Shown: positions 48,000-60,101 of the stretch, piece by piece
Position numbering within the stretch: the stretch's first letter is position 1
How the letters are laid out: each line of letters opens with the position of its first letter
DNA from: Talinum fruticosum
Taxonomy: Eukaryota > Streptophyta > Magnoliopsida > Caryophyllales > Talinaceae
Length of the DNA stretch: 64,000 bases
NCBI GenBank assembly: GCA_021018815.1
Contig: JAITYX010000049.1
Coordinates: 2,108,001-2,172,000 of the forward strand
Direction: 5' to 3'
Notes under the pieces: model-generated
Databases searched by the model: none
Told to the model about the DNA's origin: nothing
Seen by the model: the letters and a program-made list of their open reading frames with translations, nothing else
Position numbers and translations under genes: made by a program

Positions 48000-50459
48000 A
48001 ACAAGCACTTCGCAATTTCTCATAGTTTCTCCGGGCGTGACCCCAAATAAAAGGCTCCGGGACCTATCTAGGAAGATTACAATTAGGCGTCCCGCTACAG
48101 AGGAGCCCTATCTAGCGGCCCCTAGCTAGAATCCTTCCTTGTGCTTAACAATCCGGGCAAGGTCGATTCAAAACAATTTCTTCAATACATTCACTCATCA
48201 AGCTTGTTTCAAACAACATTCTCAAATCAATTTCACTTCTTAGAAGTACAATTTTACGTTTGAAAAGCATATATCACACAAGTCACATTCAAGTATTATT
48301 CTACGTAAAACATAGAACATCTTTCAAAACCAAGTTTTGAACAACGTTTGGAATTCGGTTGCTTTACAAGTGAAGCGTCTCCATGGTAAGGTTTAACATC
48401 CAAAGCTAGCATAATTATTCAAGTATTCACCTAAGTATCTTACGTTTACTCGTATTCATCCATAATCTATACCCAAGAGAATTCCATATTCCATATACGT
48501 AATTCTCGTCTTACTCCATTTTCAAAGCCATACTCAATAAACATAAACATATATTCTCCTGGACACTCCAAGTTCTCGCTCCTTTTCTATACGTTAAGTT
48601 CGTTTCACCTTAACCCAATTCCCTTTCAAGCATAATGAATTCGGATATTAAAACTCCTCTTAGTCACAATAACCACAAGTCGTAAAATCTTCCATAGTCA
48701 CAAACATTCATAACTTTAGCCCAAACTGTCACAACTCGTCACCAACTATTATCCTTGCCTCAAACTCTCATATTATGTCTCCATATCCTTTGCTAGCTCT
48801 CTAACGCCCATACTCAACTATACAACTCTTAATCTCACATCTTTACTCAAATTCCTGTAGCTCTGCTTATCCACAAGTCTAGTTCAACCTTGAGGATTTA
48901 ATTATGTTTTGAACTCAATTAACCTAGCAATCATCCATTTCTCATTCCTATGCCTCAATTATGCGCCAATTAATATGGACTCATACTTTCCCTTTATACA
49001 TCAAGCTGGTATTTCTCGACATTAGCAATTATCTCTTAACGCTACAAATTTAAGAAATTTCTAAGGGTTCAATATGAAACATTAGCTACTAATTCGTACT
49101 CATATTACCACTTCTTGATCCTTAAATTTCTAATTGAAAACTCCATATCACCCATCCAACTTTAGCAACTAATTCCATTACAATTTCTAGGTTCCCAAAT
49201 CCACCTTAACAATCTCAATCAAATTTTCTCATGTCCTAGTTCACCCCTAGCTACTTCCTAAATTCACTCTATAGTACAAACATTCAATATTCACAACAAA
49301 CATTCGATATTCACAACTAAAATCCAATTAAGTTTCAAAATTAATACTAATTTAGAGTATACGACTACCCACCTGGAATTCTAGGGTAAGGAATTGATTT
49401 TGGGCTTCTTTACTTCCTCCTTGTGGTCTCGGTCTCTCTCTCGCCGGTTCCGGTCTAGTTCGCTCCTCCTCACCTCTTGCTTTCATCCCTCGCTACCCCC
49501 GTCCCTTGCTCGAGTGCACGGCTTCGGTCTCAAAGTTTCTCTCTGTTTCGCCGGTCAACCTTACTGGTTGGTCTCATTGGTCATTGCTTCCTTACTCGCA
49601 GGCCACCTAACTCGCGTTCGTCGGCCTTACTCCCCCTCGTCATTCATTTTTCCCAGTTCCGACCTCTTGAACTCTCTCCGTCTGTCTCTGTTTCGGGTCC
49701 GTTTTCCGCATCTCTTCTTCGTTTGTTGTTAGCTTTTGCTCGCCGGTCGCCATCTTTTGGTTCGCGGCCGCCTCTCTTTCGACCCTCGTGCTTGCTTCCT
49801 CTCTTTGGGTCTCGATTATGCCTCCCGTTCGTGCCCTTTGGTGTTTTCCCTGCGTTCGCTGGTCGCTCTTCCTTCACTCGCCATTCGGTGCTGGCCTCCG
49901 GGTAGCTTCTCCGGCTCGCACACTCGCTCTCTCTGTCATTGTGCTTCGTTGGCCCTCACTCTCTCGGTCCCCGGTTCTAGCTTCTCAATTCCTTCCTCTC
50001 TCTTGCTCTCGTCCTCCTTCTCTTCCCCTTCTCTTCCCCGCTTTTCTCGCTCTCTTCTTCCCCTCTATATCCCGATACTCTCTCTCTCTTCATGGCTCTC
50101 TCAAAGGAGGCCACTCATCTTCTCACTTCACACTAATCCACTTCCAAAACCTAACATTTAATCCTGCTTCTTATTTCTCCTTTTTCTTTTTCTTTTGTTA
50201 ATCCTCGTACCAATTAAACCCACATACGAAGCGTAAGTGGTCTCGGGTGTTTACTTAGCTAGGCCGGGTGGGAAATGAAAGGAAGAAATTAATATATTTT
50301 ACTAATTATGGTTAAGCGAACCGATAATAATTCGCTCAAATAAAATAACGAATATCTAACCACGTACATATCCTAGTTAGTCGACCCACGTCAACTAATT
50401 AAGGTTAAATAATTAATTTAACTCATATAACTAGCTAATCCAAAATTACGGGTCTTACA
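48000..50459 (-). mobile_element. Probable Ty3/gypsy-type LTR (solo or truncated), minus orientation
   Basis: On the minus strand it starts TGTAAGACCCGTAATTTTGG at 50,459, a start common in plant gypsy LTRs. The next 250 bp are AT-rich. Then 49,390-50,160 is strongly TC-rich on the plus strand. At 48,030-48,160 there are GC-richer blocks (TAGCGGCCCCTAGCTAG). No gag or pol is seen. On both sides lies Sirevirus sequence, so it looks inserted. The left boundary is a guess. Confidence 0.45.
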
Positions 50460-52487
50460 TTTTCGCTATAAATAGCATCCCTTTACCTTCATTTCTTTAC
50501 TTTACTCACTACCTTCTTGATCTCCACTCTATGCATTCTTGCTTACTTGCATTCTCTCTCTCTCTCTTCTGAATTCTAAGCGCTCTCTCTCTCTTGTGTC
50601 CTCTCTATTTCTCGAAAAATCTCACCATGCCTAAAAGAGGTTCAACACCTGATTTATTGGGGTCCGCTACCAAAAGCCCCGCACCAAAACTCCTCAAGAG
50701 GGTACCTCCAACCCTCGAAAATACCTAACACTTTACGTTGGATGACAAGTTCTTCCAAACCACATCGTTTTTGTGGTTAAAACAAATTCGAGTACACTTG
50801 GAGTCTACAATTATTTGTGCTTTAGTGATTTCATCTATCCAAAACTCGTCACTGAGTTCTATTCAAACATGTCCCATTCCGAGGGTGTCATCACCTCAAA
50901 AGTCCAAGGGAAGGTCGTTCGCATTAACCTCCCTCTCCTTCGAAACTTTTCAAAGTTTCTTCTCTCTTTCTTAACTCTAATCCTATTCCTTTCACGGAAG
51001 TCGCAAATGACTTCTTTGAAAAATATGCCAAAGAATTACCCGAGTCATAAAAGAACTTCTCTATGACTCGGATGAAATCTGAGGCAAGGTTGCTTTGTTT
51101 CATTCTAATGAGAACCTTCTTTTCTCATCATTCTAGCAAGGAGAATCCTAACTCCAAGATTCTCAAAGCCTTGTTTGATATTCCGGAGGGTTATGATGTA
51201 GACCTCTTTCCTTTCATTATTGAGCGAGATGGCCTCTGTGCCGCCTAAGTCCAAAAATCTACTCCTTTTCCCTTCGGAGCTCTCTTGACGTTTGTTTTCA
51301 AACAGTTCAAGATTACCCTCCCCTTAGATCCAAATGCCGTTTCGAAGCTGCCATTGTGGTTGGTAGAAAGGAGCTTCGGGCTACGGGTACCAAGAAGTCA
51401 AGCCTGGTGTCTCGATCTTAAGGGTTTGAGTTGAAACCTCCTTCACCCCCTCCAGCTCGGACTTAGACTCTTCTACTATGTCCTCGCTCCCTCTCTCGGT
51501 CCCTCTACTTCTCAACCACCTCCTTCACCCTCTACTCGCTATGTCTATCGTATTGGTAGACAAATTTCTTCTATGTCCGAAGAACTTCGACACACCTCCG
51601 CTCTCTCAAAATGTCCTTCAAGGCCTGGTTATCAACCGGAAGACCGGCTAGTCTCGGATCCGGGAGAACCAGGATCGAGCTCAAGGGCATCATCAATGAG
51701 CAAGCACGAGCAGCTCCAACTTCTTCAAGAACGTAGATCCAAGGCTGCACGTAACCCAAAAACTTTAGATACTTCTACGGGGTCCTCACGCCTAGCCAAG
51801 ACTACCTCTACTAAGGTAGAAGAAGAAGTCGAAGTAGCCTAGCTCGAGGAGGAGAAGGAAAAGGAGAAAGAACACGAGGTGAAAGAAAAAGAAGAGGTCG
51901 CTCAACTTGAGGGCCAAGGTGCAAGCAACTCCTAAACTAGAACCGATCTCCTCGGACCTTGATCCGAGTGGGTCGAAGAAGCCGAGGACATTGGTCGGTC
52001 TACAACTGCGAAGTTAGAAGCACCTCCCTCAGCTGTCATCCTAGAGGACATTGGTCGCCGTGATCATCCACGCTCCTTCTTCTAATTTTTTTCTTTTGTC
52101 CAACATCAATTGTATTTTTTCCCTTTTTTGATGAAATGCTAAGGGGAGATAATATAGAAAACTTGATGTTGTGTTTAGGGGAGCTTACTCTCTTTGTTTT
52201 TTAGGAATGAATGAATGAATTCTTTTTCGAACATACTTGTTATGAGTGATGTTATTTCTTCTTACTTTTCTCGCTCTAATATAATCTGTTCATTTCCTTG
52301 CTCTTATTTATTTTCCACATAATCGTTATAAGTGATGTTATGATCCGAAATACAGTTCATAAGTATGGAATGCCTCTCATTTGTTACTCTTCACTCGATA
52401 TGTTCGATCATTAAAAATGAAAACTCATGTCTCGCATGAACAAATTTCTATCTAAGTGTGGAATGCCTTTTATCAAAAAGGGGAGAT
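50460..52487 (+). pseudogene. Degenerate extra (post-pol) gene of Sirevirus-like element, plus orientation
   Basis: A TATA-like CTATAAATAGC at 50,465 is followed by a CT-rich leader and ATG at 50,627 (MPKRGSTPDLLGS). Later frames read LDDKFFQTTSF, GVYNYLCFSDFIYPKLVTEF, SARLLCF-like sequence and ALFDIPEGYDVDLFPFII. Downstream it is Pro/Ser and then Lys/Glu-rich. Stops and frameshifts are frequent. Its place between pol and the 3' LTR, and three purine tracts at 52,130-52,487, fit the extra 'envelope-like' gene of Sireviruses. The protein's function is not known. Confidence 0.6.
50465..50475 (+). promoter_or_regulatory. TATA-like box before the post-pol gene of the Sirevirus-like element
   Basis: CTATAAATAGC lies 162 bases upstream of the ATG at 50,627, with a CT-rich leader between. 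The same motif stands before the inverted copy (57,010-57,019). Confidence 0.45.
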
Positions 52488-53976
52488 TGAAGACTCGGTT
52501 TCTAACTTTGAGTCATTCTTAGTATTACATGAAGACTCGGTATAAATCCTATCTCTCTTAAATTTTGATTTCAAGTCATTCTTAGTACTATAGAAACCTG
52601 TGTGAAAGTTTTCATTATGTTCTGATTGACTTAGAAAGAACCTTATTGCATATCTCCTACACTCGATGTTTCGACTCACTCGGACATCACTCATAACTAT
52701 CGCATGCTCAAATAATTTCTCAAACACTTTTATTCCGAGTACCGATCGTGTATTTCAATGCAATGAGAATTACAATATTAATTCTTTATTCGAAGTCGAG
52801 TTTATTTCCTTGAGAATTATTTGACCGGATGAAGTTGTTATACTCTAATATTTTACTCTCTTTACTTGATCATTCTTAGAATTTACTCGGATGGAATTTG
52901 AGTATATCGAATATTAGACTTAGAAAATTCCATTCTTCTAAGCCAAAGATAATTAAGCATGTAATTGTTCTAATTTAATTATTATTTGTGCCTAATCTTG
53001 GACCAAAGTATTTTATACTTTGAGAACCAATGTGGTTTGCTTTTGTAGGTTATTCAAACGAAGCTATCTTATTTTTTGCAATACAATAGTAACCGACTTC
53101 TAGTTGTCAAACACTAGCGGACAAGTTTTACCTACTTGTGGACATGGCTCGGACACCGTGTCGGGGTTGTCTGTTTCCAAAACTGGAAAACTTCAACTCT
53201 AGGCTTAACAGTTGTTTCCACAACAACTTTCGATCACCACTAAGTGATTGGACAATCTTTTGGAGCCAAGAGCCATTGCACAACGTTCACCTCCCAACGA
53301 ATCTTTTCCTAATTACTCGGAAGAGTCGTTAAAACGGCTAGTAAAGGCTTCTATCTAGAACCAAGACTCAATGGTCACTCTGCCTGGTTGGATATAAATA
53401 GAAACAACCTCACAAGACTCGACGATTGCTTGAACATTATTATCGAACACATTACTTGAGCAGAAGTTATTGTTTTCATTCTTATTCAATCTTCTACTTA
53501 CAACTCCAAGTCCGCATTTAATATTTTCTGAATTGTAAAGAAAGTCCTGTAATCAGTCATATTCTTTTCTTACTTTCGAGTAAGGTCCCTTGACTAAGCT
53601 GTAAGGGTTAACTTAGCTCGGTTGTCCCCGATTGTAAAGGTTAGCTCGATCGGGAAGTACTAGATCGAGATAAGGGAACTTCTAAGTCTAGGAAAACATT
53701 CTAAGGAATTGTTTAAGGGAGCAATTCTAGTAGAGTTAGTCCTTGTATTTTGTGGATTCAAAATAGCGGATATGACTTGGTGCTTGGATTAGCACTCGTC
53801 CATGGCTTTCCGCCCTGGTGGGTTTCCACGTAAATCGTGTTATCACTTTTACGAGTCTAATCTAGACTCGAGAATCTGCTGTTTAGCTGATTTGTTGCAA
53901 AATCCATTTAATTTTCTTCACCACCCTATTCACTCCTCCTCTAGGGTGACTTAGAGTCTCCATGAGCAAACCTTCA
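52488..53976 (+). mobile_element. Complete 3' LTR of Sirevirus-like element, plus orientation
   Basis: 1,489 bp from TGAAGACTCGG to AAACCTTCA. Preceded by the purine tract AAAAAGGGGAGAT. The 3' end carries CACCCTATTCACTCCTCCTC and CTAGGGTGACTTAGAG, the reverse of blocks at 45,880 and 54,880. A transcription leader-like stretch (TATAAATAGAAACAACC) lies at 53,391. Confidence 0.85.
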
Positions 53977-54846
53977 GTCTTCCCTTAAGGGTTTGTCTAC
54001 TTTCTGTCCGCTTTAAAAGTCCAGTTCATGAAGTTCCGTTCTTTGATCATGGTGTCCTGAATTTATCTCATTTCAGCAGCCAAATCATCGATCACATCCT
54101 TATCTTGTTGGGGATATTCGACATTGCCCATTCGAGTAAAAAAACATTTAATATGATAAGTATATATAACGCAAATATCACATAATATGAATTCACTCAA
54201 TGCACCAATTTTCACATACTTGGCCCTTGTTCGAGTGCTTGAAAATGTGTGGAGATGGTTCAACTAACATAATTGATATTGGTTGGGTCGATGGTTGGAA
54301 CTTCACTCCTCTATCGAACCCAATCCTTCAATATTTCATGTATTGCCCAGTTAGGCGTTTGAATGGTGACTTAAGCTCAAGTGATCGGAGACATCTTTGA
54401 AACTTGAAATGTCGACTTATCTCCCGGTACATCGTTCTAGGGCAAATACCTATCGTAAAAGAGTTTGATGAGCATTGGACAACTAAATGGAAAGATAGTG
54501 TATGGGTGGACGGAAGACGGGCGTTAGGCTTAGAACAAATGTGTGAAGGCGATGATATGTTGCAAGTGTTTCACATTGATCCTACCCAGGCACCAATTTT
54601 CATCCCCCAAGGTACGTATACTATACGTGCGAATCCCAACGACATCCGGTATGGTAGTTGGATGGACAATACTTGTAGGAACCATGGCCCCGCTCCTGTC
54701 AAGTCTCTCTTTTTAAAGATTGATTTTGAAGATGGTTTTAGAAAGTCGATTTTTGAATGTAGGGATGAACCTTTTATTAAGATTTTCTAAATTTTATTAA
54801 TTAGTCAAAGTTTGAATGACGATTTTATTAATTCTTTTATTTTAGA
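53977..54846 (+). other. Region between two LTRs with an unrecognised open frame
   Basis: From 54,404 to 54,790 a plus frame stays open for 128 codons without an early ATG. It contains IVLGQIPIVKEFDEHW, VWVDGRRALGLEQMCEG and TRNHGP-like sequence (CRNHGPAPVKSLFLKIDF). A related-looking frame precedes it at 54,200-54,400 (DIGWVDGWNFTPLSNP). I do not recognise it. It could be a remnant of another mobile element or of a host gene lying at the target site of the element that follows. Confidence 0.35.
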
Positions 54847-55139
54847 AATTGAAGGTTTGCTCTTGGAGAGACTAAGTCACCCTAGAGGGGGTGAATAGGG
54901 TGATGAAGAAATTTAAGCAAGTAGTGGAAGAATAAAGCTGGAGATGACTCTAAGGAGAGTCCGAGTATAGATTGGACTCGAAATGTGCTTACTTAGAAAG
55001 TTACGTGGAAACCCTAGTCCAAGCACCAAGTCAAATCCACTATTTTGAATTCACAACATAGAGTAGAAAGACTCAACCAGAATTGCTCCCTTAGACTATT
55101 CTCCCCCTTGCCTTTCAAAGAAAAAAAAAGGGGAAGAAT

Positions 55140-57030
55140 GTATCAAGTAGATACTGATTTGATGTCCGGACAAAAAAATAAAAAAAACAGAAAAAAATTA
55201 AGATGGAGGAATGCGAGTCGAGGTAGGTGGACGAGCGGTGCGCTCGCCGATAAGATCCGGAAGATCTTGAAGAGCGAGGCGAAGGCAACACCGGGATCTC
55301 CGGAATTGGCTCGGCTCGACTAGGCGACCCGGAACTAGGTCGTCCGGAGGCTCATCCTCCCGGAACTCGGCCGACGGAGGGGTGTGCTCGGGATGACCAG
55401 CTGGCGATCGACCATGGTCGGTAGGGTCTTCGACCCACTCGGACTCACTGTTTGAGCTGATCATTTCTAGTTGAGGTTACGGAGCACTTGGGCCGTCTGC
55501 TCGCTGCTACCCCTTGTTCTTCTTCTTGCTCCCTGCCTCGGATGGACTCGCCTCAGCCGCAGTCTCCTTTTCTTCACCTCCCTCTTTTGAGGATGATTTC
55601 GCCGGACTCGAGGATTCGTCGAAGTGTCCGAGTCGACCGGATCTCGAGCCGCCTTGGATCGCCTTTCCTAAAGGAGCTCGATCGGCTCCCTCTGCTCCTT
55701 CACCGGGGCCTTCATCTCGAGAAGCACGTCTTGCTGCTCTCGGATTTGAGAGCGAGCGGTTTTACGGTTAATGGTCATATACTTGAAAGATAGTCTTGAA
55801 TGACCGGAGGATGTCCTTGAACTCGGTGGACATCGAGGAGAGCTTGTCCATGATAGTAGTGGACAAGGCGGAAGAGATAATTTGAGAAACACCTGAGGTG
55901 GATGCACCACCAGGTGGAGGAGGTAGAGAGAGAGCGGGCTGAGTCCGAGTCCGAGTCCGAGGCGGAGAAGGTTGCCTCGGTTTTGAGCTATGGACCCGGA
56001 CACCGGTTAGGTCTCTTGGTATCCATACATAAGGAGTTCCTTTTACCAACGACAATGGCGGCCTCGAAACCGCATCGGGATCTAAGGGAAGAGGGGTGGT
56101 CTTCTTGTTCGAGTACGAGCGAGCACAACTCCCATCTCGCTCCACTATAGTGGGAAAGAGGTCTACTTCGTATCCCTCAGAAAGTCGTAGAGAGCTTTGA
56201 GGTGCTTGGAGTTAGGGTTCTCCTTGCTAGAATGTTGTGAGAAGAAGGTTCTCATCAGCGAGAAAACATAGAAGGCAAGCTTCGATTTGAGTTGAGTCAC
56301 GGAGAAGTTTTTACGTGACCGGGAAACTCTTTAGCGTACTTCTCAAAGAAATCATCAGCAACCTCGTTGAAAGGTATAGGGTTACTTGTTCAAGAACATG
56401 CAAGACACTTTGAAAAGATGATGAAGAAGAGAAGTGTTTATGCGGACGAGTGATGTCTCGAACTCCGGAGGTGAGGATACCCTCGAGCTAGAAAGATTGG
56501 AGTAGAACTCGAAACGAGTTATGGGTAGATGAAATCACTGAAATAGAGGAAATTATAAACCCTTGTGGACTTCATGTGAGCCAACCATGAAAACTTAGTG
56601 GTCGGGAAAAATTTGTCATCTAGCGTTAGGTGTTGGGTGACAAGAGGTTTGGAAGGAGTAGAGGGGCCTTCACGGCTTTTGTGCGAGGTTTCTTTGTGGC
56701 GAGAACCAAGTAAATGAGGGTGGGAAGCTATTTTTGGTATGTTTGTTGTTGAAAAGAAAGAAAAGAGATGCACTTTTAAGATAGAGAAAGAAAGAGAAAA
56801 AGCTCGACGTGAGTGAGCAAAGAGAAAAAGAAAATTGAAAGAGTAGGAAGAAAGAGAGCTGAAAGCAACAAAGCTTACTTGAAATGATCTTCTCTTAGCT
56901 TGAGAGCGATGATCGTTTCTTCGAATGCGAGAGAGGTTGTCTCGAGTAGGAGTAAGTCCGAGAGTGAGAGTAAGTAGAGAGTAAAGTAACGAAATGAAGG
57001 AAAATAGACGCTATTTATAAAAAAATCATC
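55140..57030 (-). pseudogene. Degenerate post-pol gene of the minus Sirevirus-like element
   Basis: Inverted counterpart of 50,460-52,100. It has TATAAATAGC (57,010-57,019 reversed), a long CT-rich leader, then LTLDDKFFPTTKFSWLAH and VYNFLYFSDFIYP (56,519-56,700). A Pro/Ser-rich part at 55,768-56,145 (SPPRTRTRTQPALSLPPPPG) precedes a possible coiled-coil. The sequence is richer in G and C (55,200-55,760) than the surroundings. It is broken by stops and shifts. Confidence 0.6.
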
Positions 57031-57429
57031 CTTCGATAATCATTCGACTCGGCTTCTTCAACGGTCACCTCGGACCAGGTGTAACCGCTTCTGCTCTCCA
57101 ATGGTTAGAATTCCAGTGACTCGCCTCTCAAAGGCTAGTTGTTTGACCGATAAGCGCGAGATAGAGAGAGAAAAAGAGAGCTTTTGAAAGAAATTTATGA
57201 ATTTCTCCACTGATCTAAAGATGATTTCGGAAGTTTGATGTCCAATTTTCTCAAAGTTTGAGTCTAACTCATTTAAGTTTACGAGTGACTCGAAACCGCA
57301 GACAACTAATAACTATTAGCTCGGTATCACTGGTTCAATCGAACTAATGGCTATTAAGGAAAGTAAGCACACAAAACATAATCATGCAAATTAATTTTAA
57401 ACAAAATCACATAATCATGCATTAATCAT

Positions 57430-59513
57430 GCTAAGGTCGTTCCTAATAAAGCAAAGCTGATCCTCACTAAGGGACTTAGTAAAGATATCAGCTAATTGAA
57501 GATTTGTGGGAATGAATTCAAGTTTAATATCACCCTTTTCGGAATGATCTCTTAGAAAATGATACCGACCTCAATATGTTTAGTCTTTGAGTGCTTGAAC
57601 TGGATTCTTGGTGATGCTGATTGCACTTTGATGATCACACTTGATTGGAACAGATTTGAATGAAAGTCCAAGATCTTTTAAGTGTTGCTTTATCCATAAG
57701 ATCTAAGCACAACATGCCCCGAGTCGTAATATACTCAGCTTCAGCAGTTGATAGAGCTACTGAGTTTTGTTTCTTTGAATGCCAAGATATCGAGGATTGA
57801 CCCGAAACCGGCGAGCTCTCGAGATGCTCTTTCTATAAACTTTGTATCCAGCATAGTCAGCATCCGAGTATCCAGTGAGAGTCGGTTCCGAGTCTCCGGA
57901 GTACCATAGACCTAAATTCCGAGTCCCTGCAAGATATTTGAATATTCTCTTCACCGTAGTGAGATGTGATTCTTTTGGATTAGCTTGAAATCTTGCACAC
58001 AAGCAGACACTAAACATTATGTCTGGTCTACTGGAAGTGAGATAGAGCGAAGATCCAATCATACCTCGGTAGAGTTTCGATCTACTTGCTTTACCTTTCT
58101 CGTCCGAGTCCAGGTTTATGCTTGCTTGCTCATAGGTGTTGCTTGCATGTTTTGCATCTTGGAGTTTGTACTTCTTCAGCAGCTCCTTGGTATACATTGA
58201 TTGATGGACATAGATGCCATCTTTGTCTTGCTTGATTCGTAAACCAAGGAAGAAATTGAGTTCTCCCATCATACTTATTTGAAATTCCTATCTCATTAAC
58301 TCGGAAAAATCTCGACACGGAATTTCATTAGTAGCTCCGAAAATTATGTCATCAACATAGATCCGAGAAATAAGAAAGTCTTTCCCCTTCATTTTTATAA
58401 AAAGAGTTTTGTCAATCTGACCTCTTCTAAAATGATTTTCAACCAAGAAATTGCTCGAGTCTTTCATACCAAGCTCAGGGAGCTTGTTTAAGACTCATAA
58501 AGAGCTGTTTGCAATTTGAAAACATGATTTGGAAATTCTGAGTTTTCAAATCCAGGGAGTTGCTCAACATAGACTTCCTCTTCAATGAAACCATTGAGAA
58601 AAACACATTTAACATCCATTTGATATAACTTGATATTCATGCTCGATGCGAATGCTAATAAGATTCTAATAGCTTGAATTCTTGCTACAAGTGCAAAGGT
58701 TTCCCCACAATCAATCCCTTCTTCTTGATTGTAACCTTAAGCTACAAGTCGAGCCTTATTTCTGACTACCAACCCATCTTCATCCAGTTTGTTTTTGAAG
58801 ACCCATTTGGTTCCTATGACTGGGTGGTCGGAAGGTCGTTTGGTCGAGTCCGGACTTGGTTTCTTTCGAATTGATTGAATTCCTCTTGCATGGCCTCTAC
58901 CCATTCAGGTTCATTTAGGGCCTCTAGTGCATTTTTGGGTTCAGTTAATGATATGAATGCAGTGAATGCACATAGATTTTGAAGAGAGGAACGAGTTCTT
59001 ACCCCACTTGTTGATGTCGGATATGATGTTTTCTAGTGGGTGACTAGAAGCATACTTGAAAGCTCTACCTATTCTTTGGTTCACCAGATCTATAGGTTGA
59101 ATTGGTTGATCCTCGGTGGTCGTCTCATTCCGAGTCCGAGTGACTCCATTCTTAGTGACATGGATTTGATTCTTGATGAGCTCATTTTCATCAAGATCAT
59201 TATTTCTGCTCGAGCTTCAGTGTCGAGAATGTTGATTCACTTGGTTTTTCCTATTCAATCTCATCAAACACAACATGGATGCTTTCTTCCACTTTGTTAA
59301 TTCTTTTATTGAAATTATGATATGCTTTTCTATGAGATTAATAACCAAGAAAAATACCTTCCTCTTACTCGAGCATCAAACTTGGTCGAGTGATCCTTAC
59401 CATTGTTACGGACAAAACACTTACATCCAAAGGGTTAGAAGTATGAAATATTGGGTTTCTTTCCTTTGTAGAGCTCATATGGTGTTTTCTTTAGGATGGG
59501 TCCGATGAGGCAT
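57430..59513 (-). pseudogene. Copia reverse transcriptase and RNase H
   Basis: The minus strand reads, in order and with frameshifts, an RT start (ARLVAQGYNQEEGIDC near 58,700), the catalytic YVDDIIFGAT (about 58,333-58,362), GELNFFLGLRIKQDKDGIYV, LYRGMIGSSLYLTSSRPDIM, GYSDADYAG (RNase H), ALSTAEAEYI and KHIEVRYHFLRDH near 57,520. Stops and one-base slips break the frame at several points, so no intact polyprotein is encoded. Confidence 0.9.
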
Positions 59514-59771
59514 CTATTCAATGTGTAGTTTGCTTGTGTGGACTGCCTCGGCCCATAAATAATAGGGTAGATTGTGTTCAATCATCATTGTCCTTGCTAT
59601 TTCTTCAAGAGTTCTGTTCTTTCTCTCCACTACTCCATTTTGTTGAGGAGTTCTTGGTGCTAAGAAGTTGTGGGAGATGCCATTCTTATCATAAAACTCT
59701 GTAAACTCCGAGTAGTCGAACTCCCTTCCATGGTCGAGTTCAAATTCTCTAGATCCGAGTCCGAGACTCAA
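59514..59771 (-). pseudogene. Copia integrase core fragment
   Basis: Encodes DHGREFDYSEFTEFYDKNGI, NFLAPRTPQQNGVVERKNRT and LPYYLWAEAVHT, the C-terminal half of the copia integrase core, including the Glu of the DDE set in the VVERKNRT block. The upstream part with the zinc-binding motif and first Asp is missing. Confidence 0.9.
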
Positions 59772-60101
59772 CTTGGATTAACACGAGTAATTCACTCAAA
59801 CTTAGATCTTGAAGTCGAAGCGAGTTTATAGAACCAGTGTTTGAACATGTAATATATCCGAGTGTTGTCTAAGTGACTCGGAACTGTGTGTGAAATGATA
59901 AACAAGAATATGCATTCCGAGTCGGTCGAGTCGAAAGAGAATATATATGATAGATTCTGTAACACTCGGAAAAGATGCTATATCACTCATAAAAGTTGTT
60001 AAAGTAGATAGAATGATCAAAACCTTATGAGAGATGGAGTCATATACCCGATCCCTTGATGGAACTTAGAATGATACATATGTAAGGTATGAGTCTTCGA
60101 A

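Larger units (their letters stand above)
54847..60101 (-). mobile_element. Sirevirus-like copia element, minus orientation, internally deleted
   Basis: On the minus strand it runs from a partial 5' LTR (about 60,101-59,775) into integrase, RT/RNase H and the post-pol gene, ending in a partial 3' LTR (about 55,100-54,847). GAAAT lies immediately left of the TGAAGG end (54,842-54,846) and again right after GAGTCTTC near 60,102, which could be its 5-bp target duplication. At 5.25 kb it is far shorter than a full Sirevirus (typically 7-10 kb). gag, protease and the start of integrase are gone. Confidence 0.72.

Noticed and set aside
49394..50201. Four overlapping long plus frames and one minus frame
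   Set aside because: They arise from pyrimidine-rich composition that lacks stop codons. No protein motifs, and several frames are open at once.
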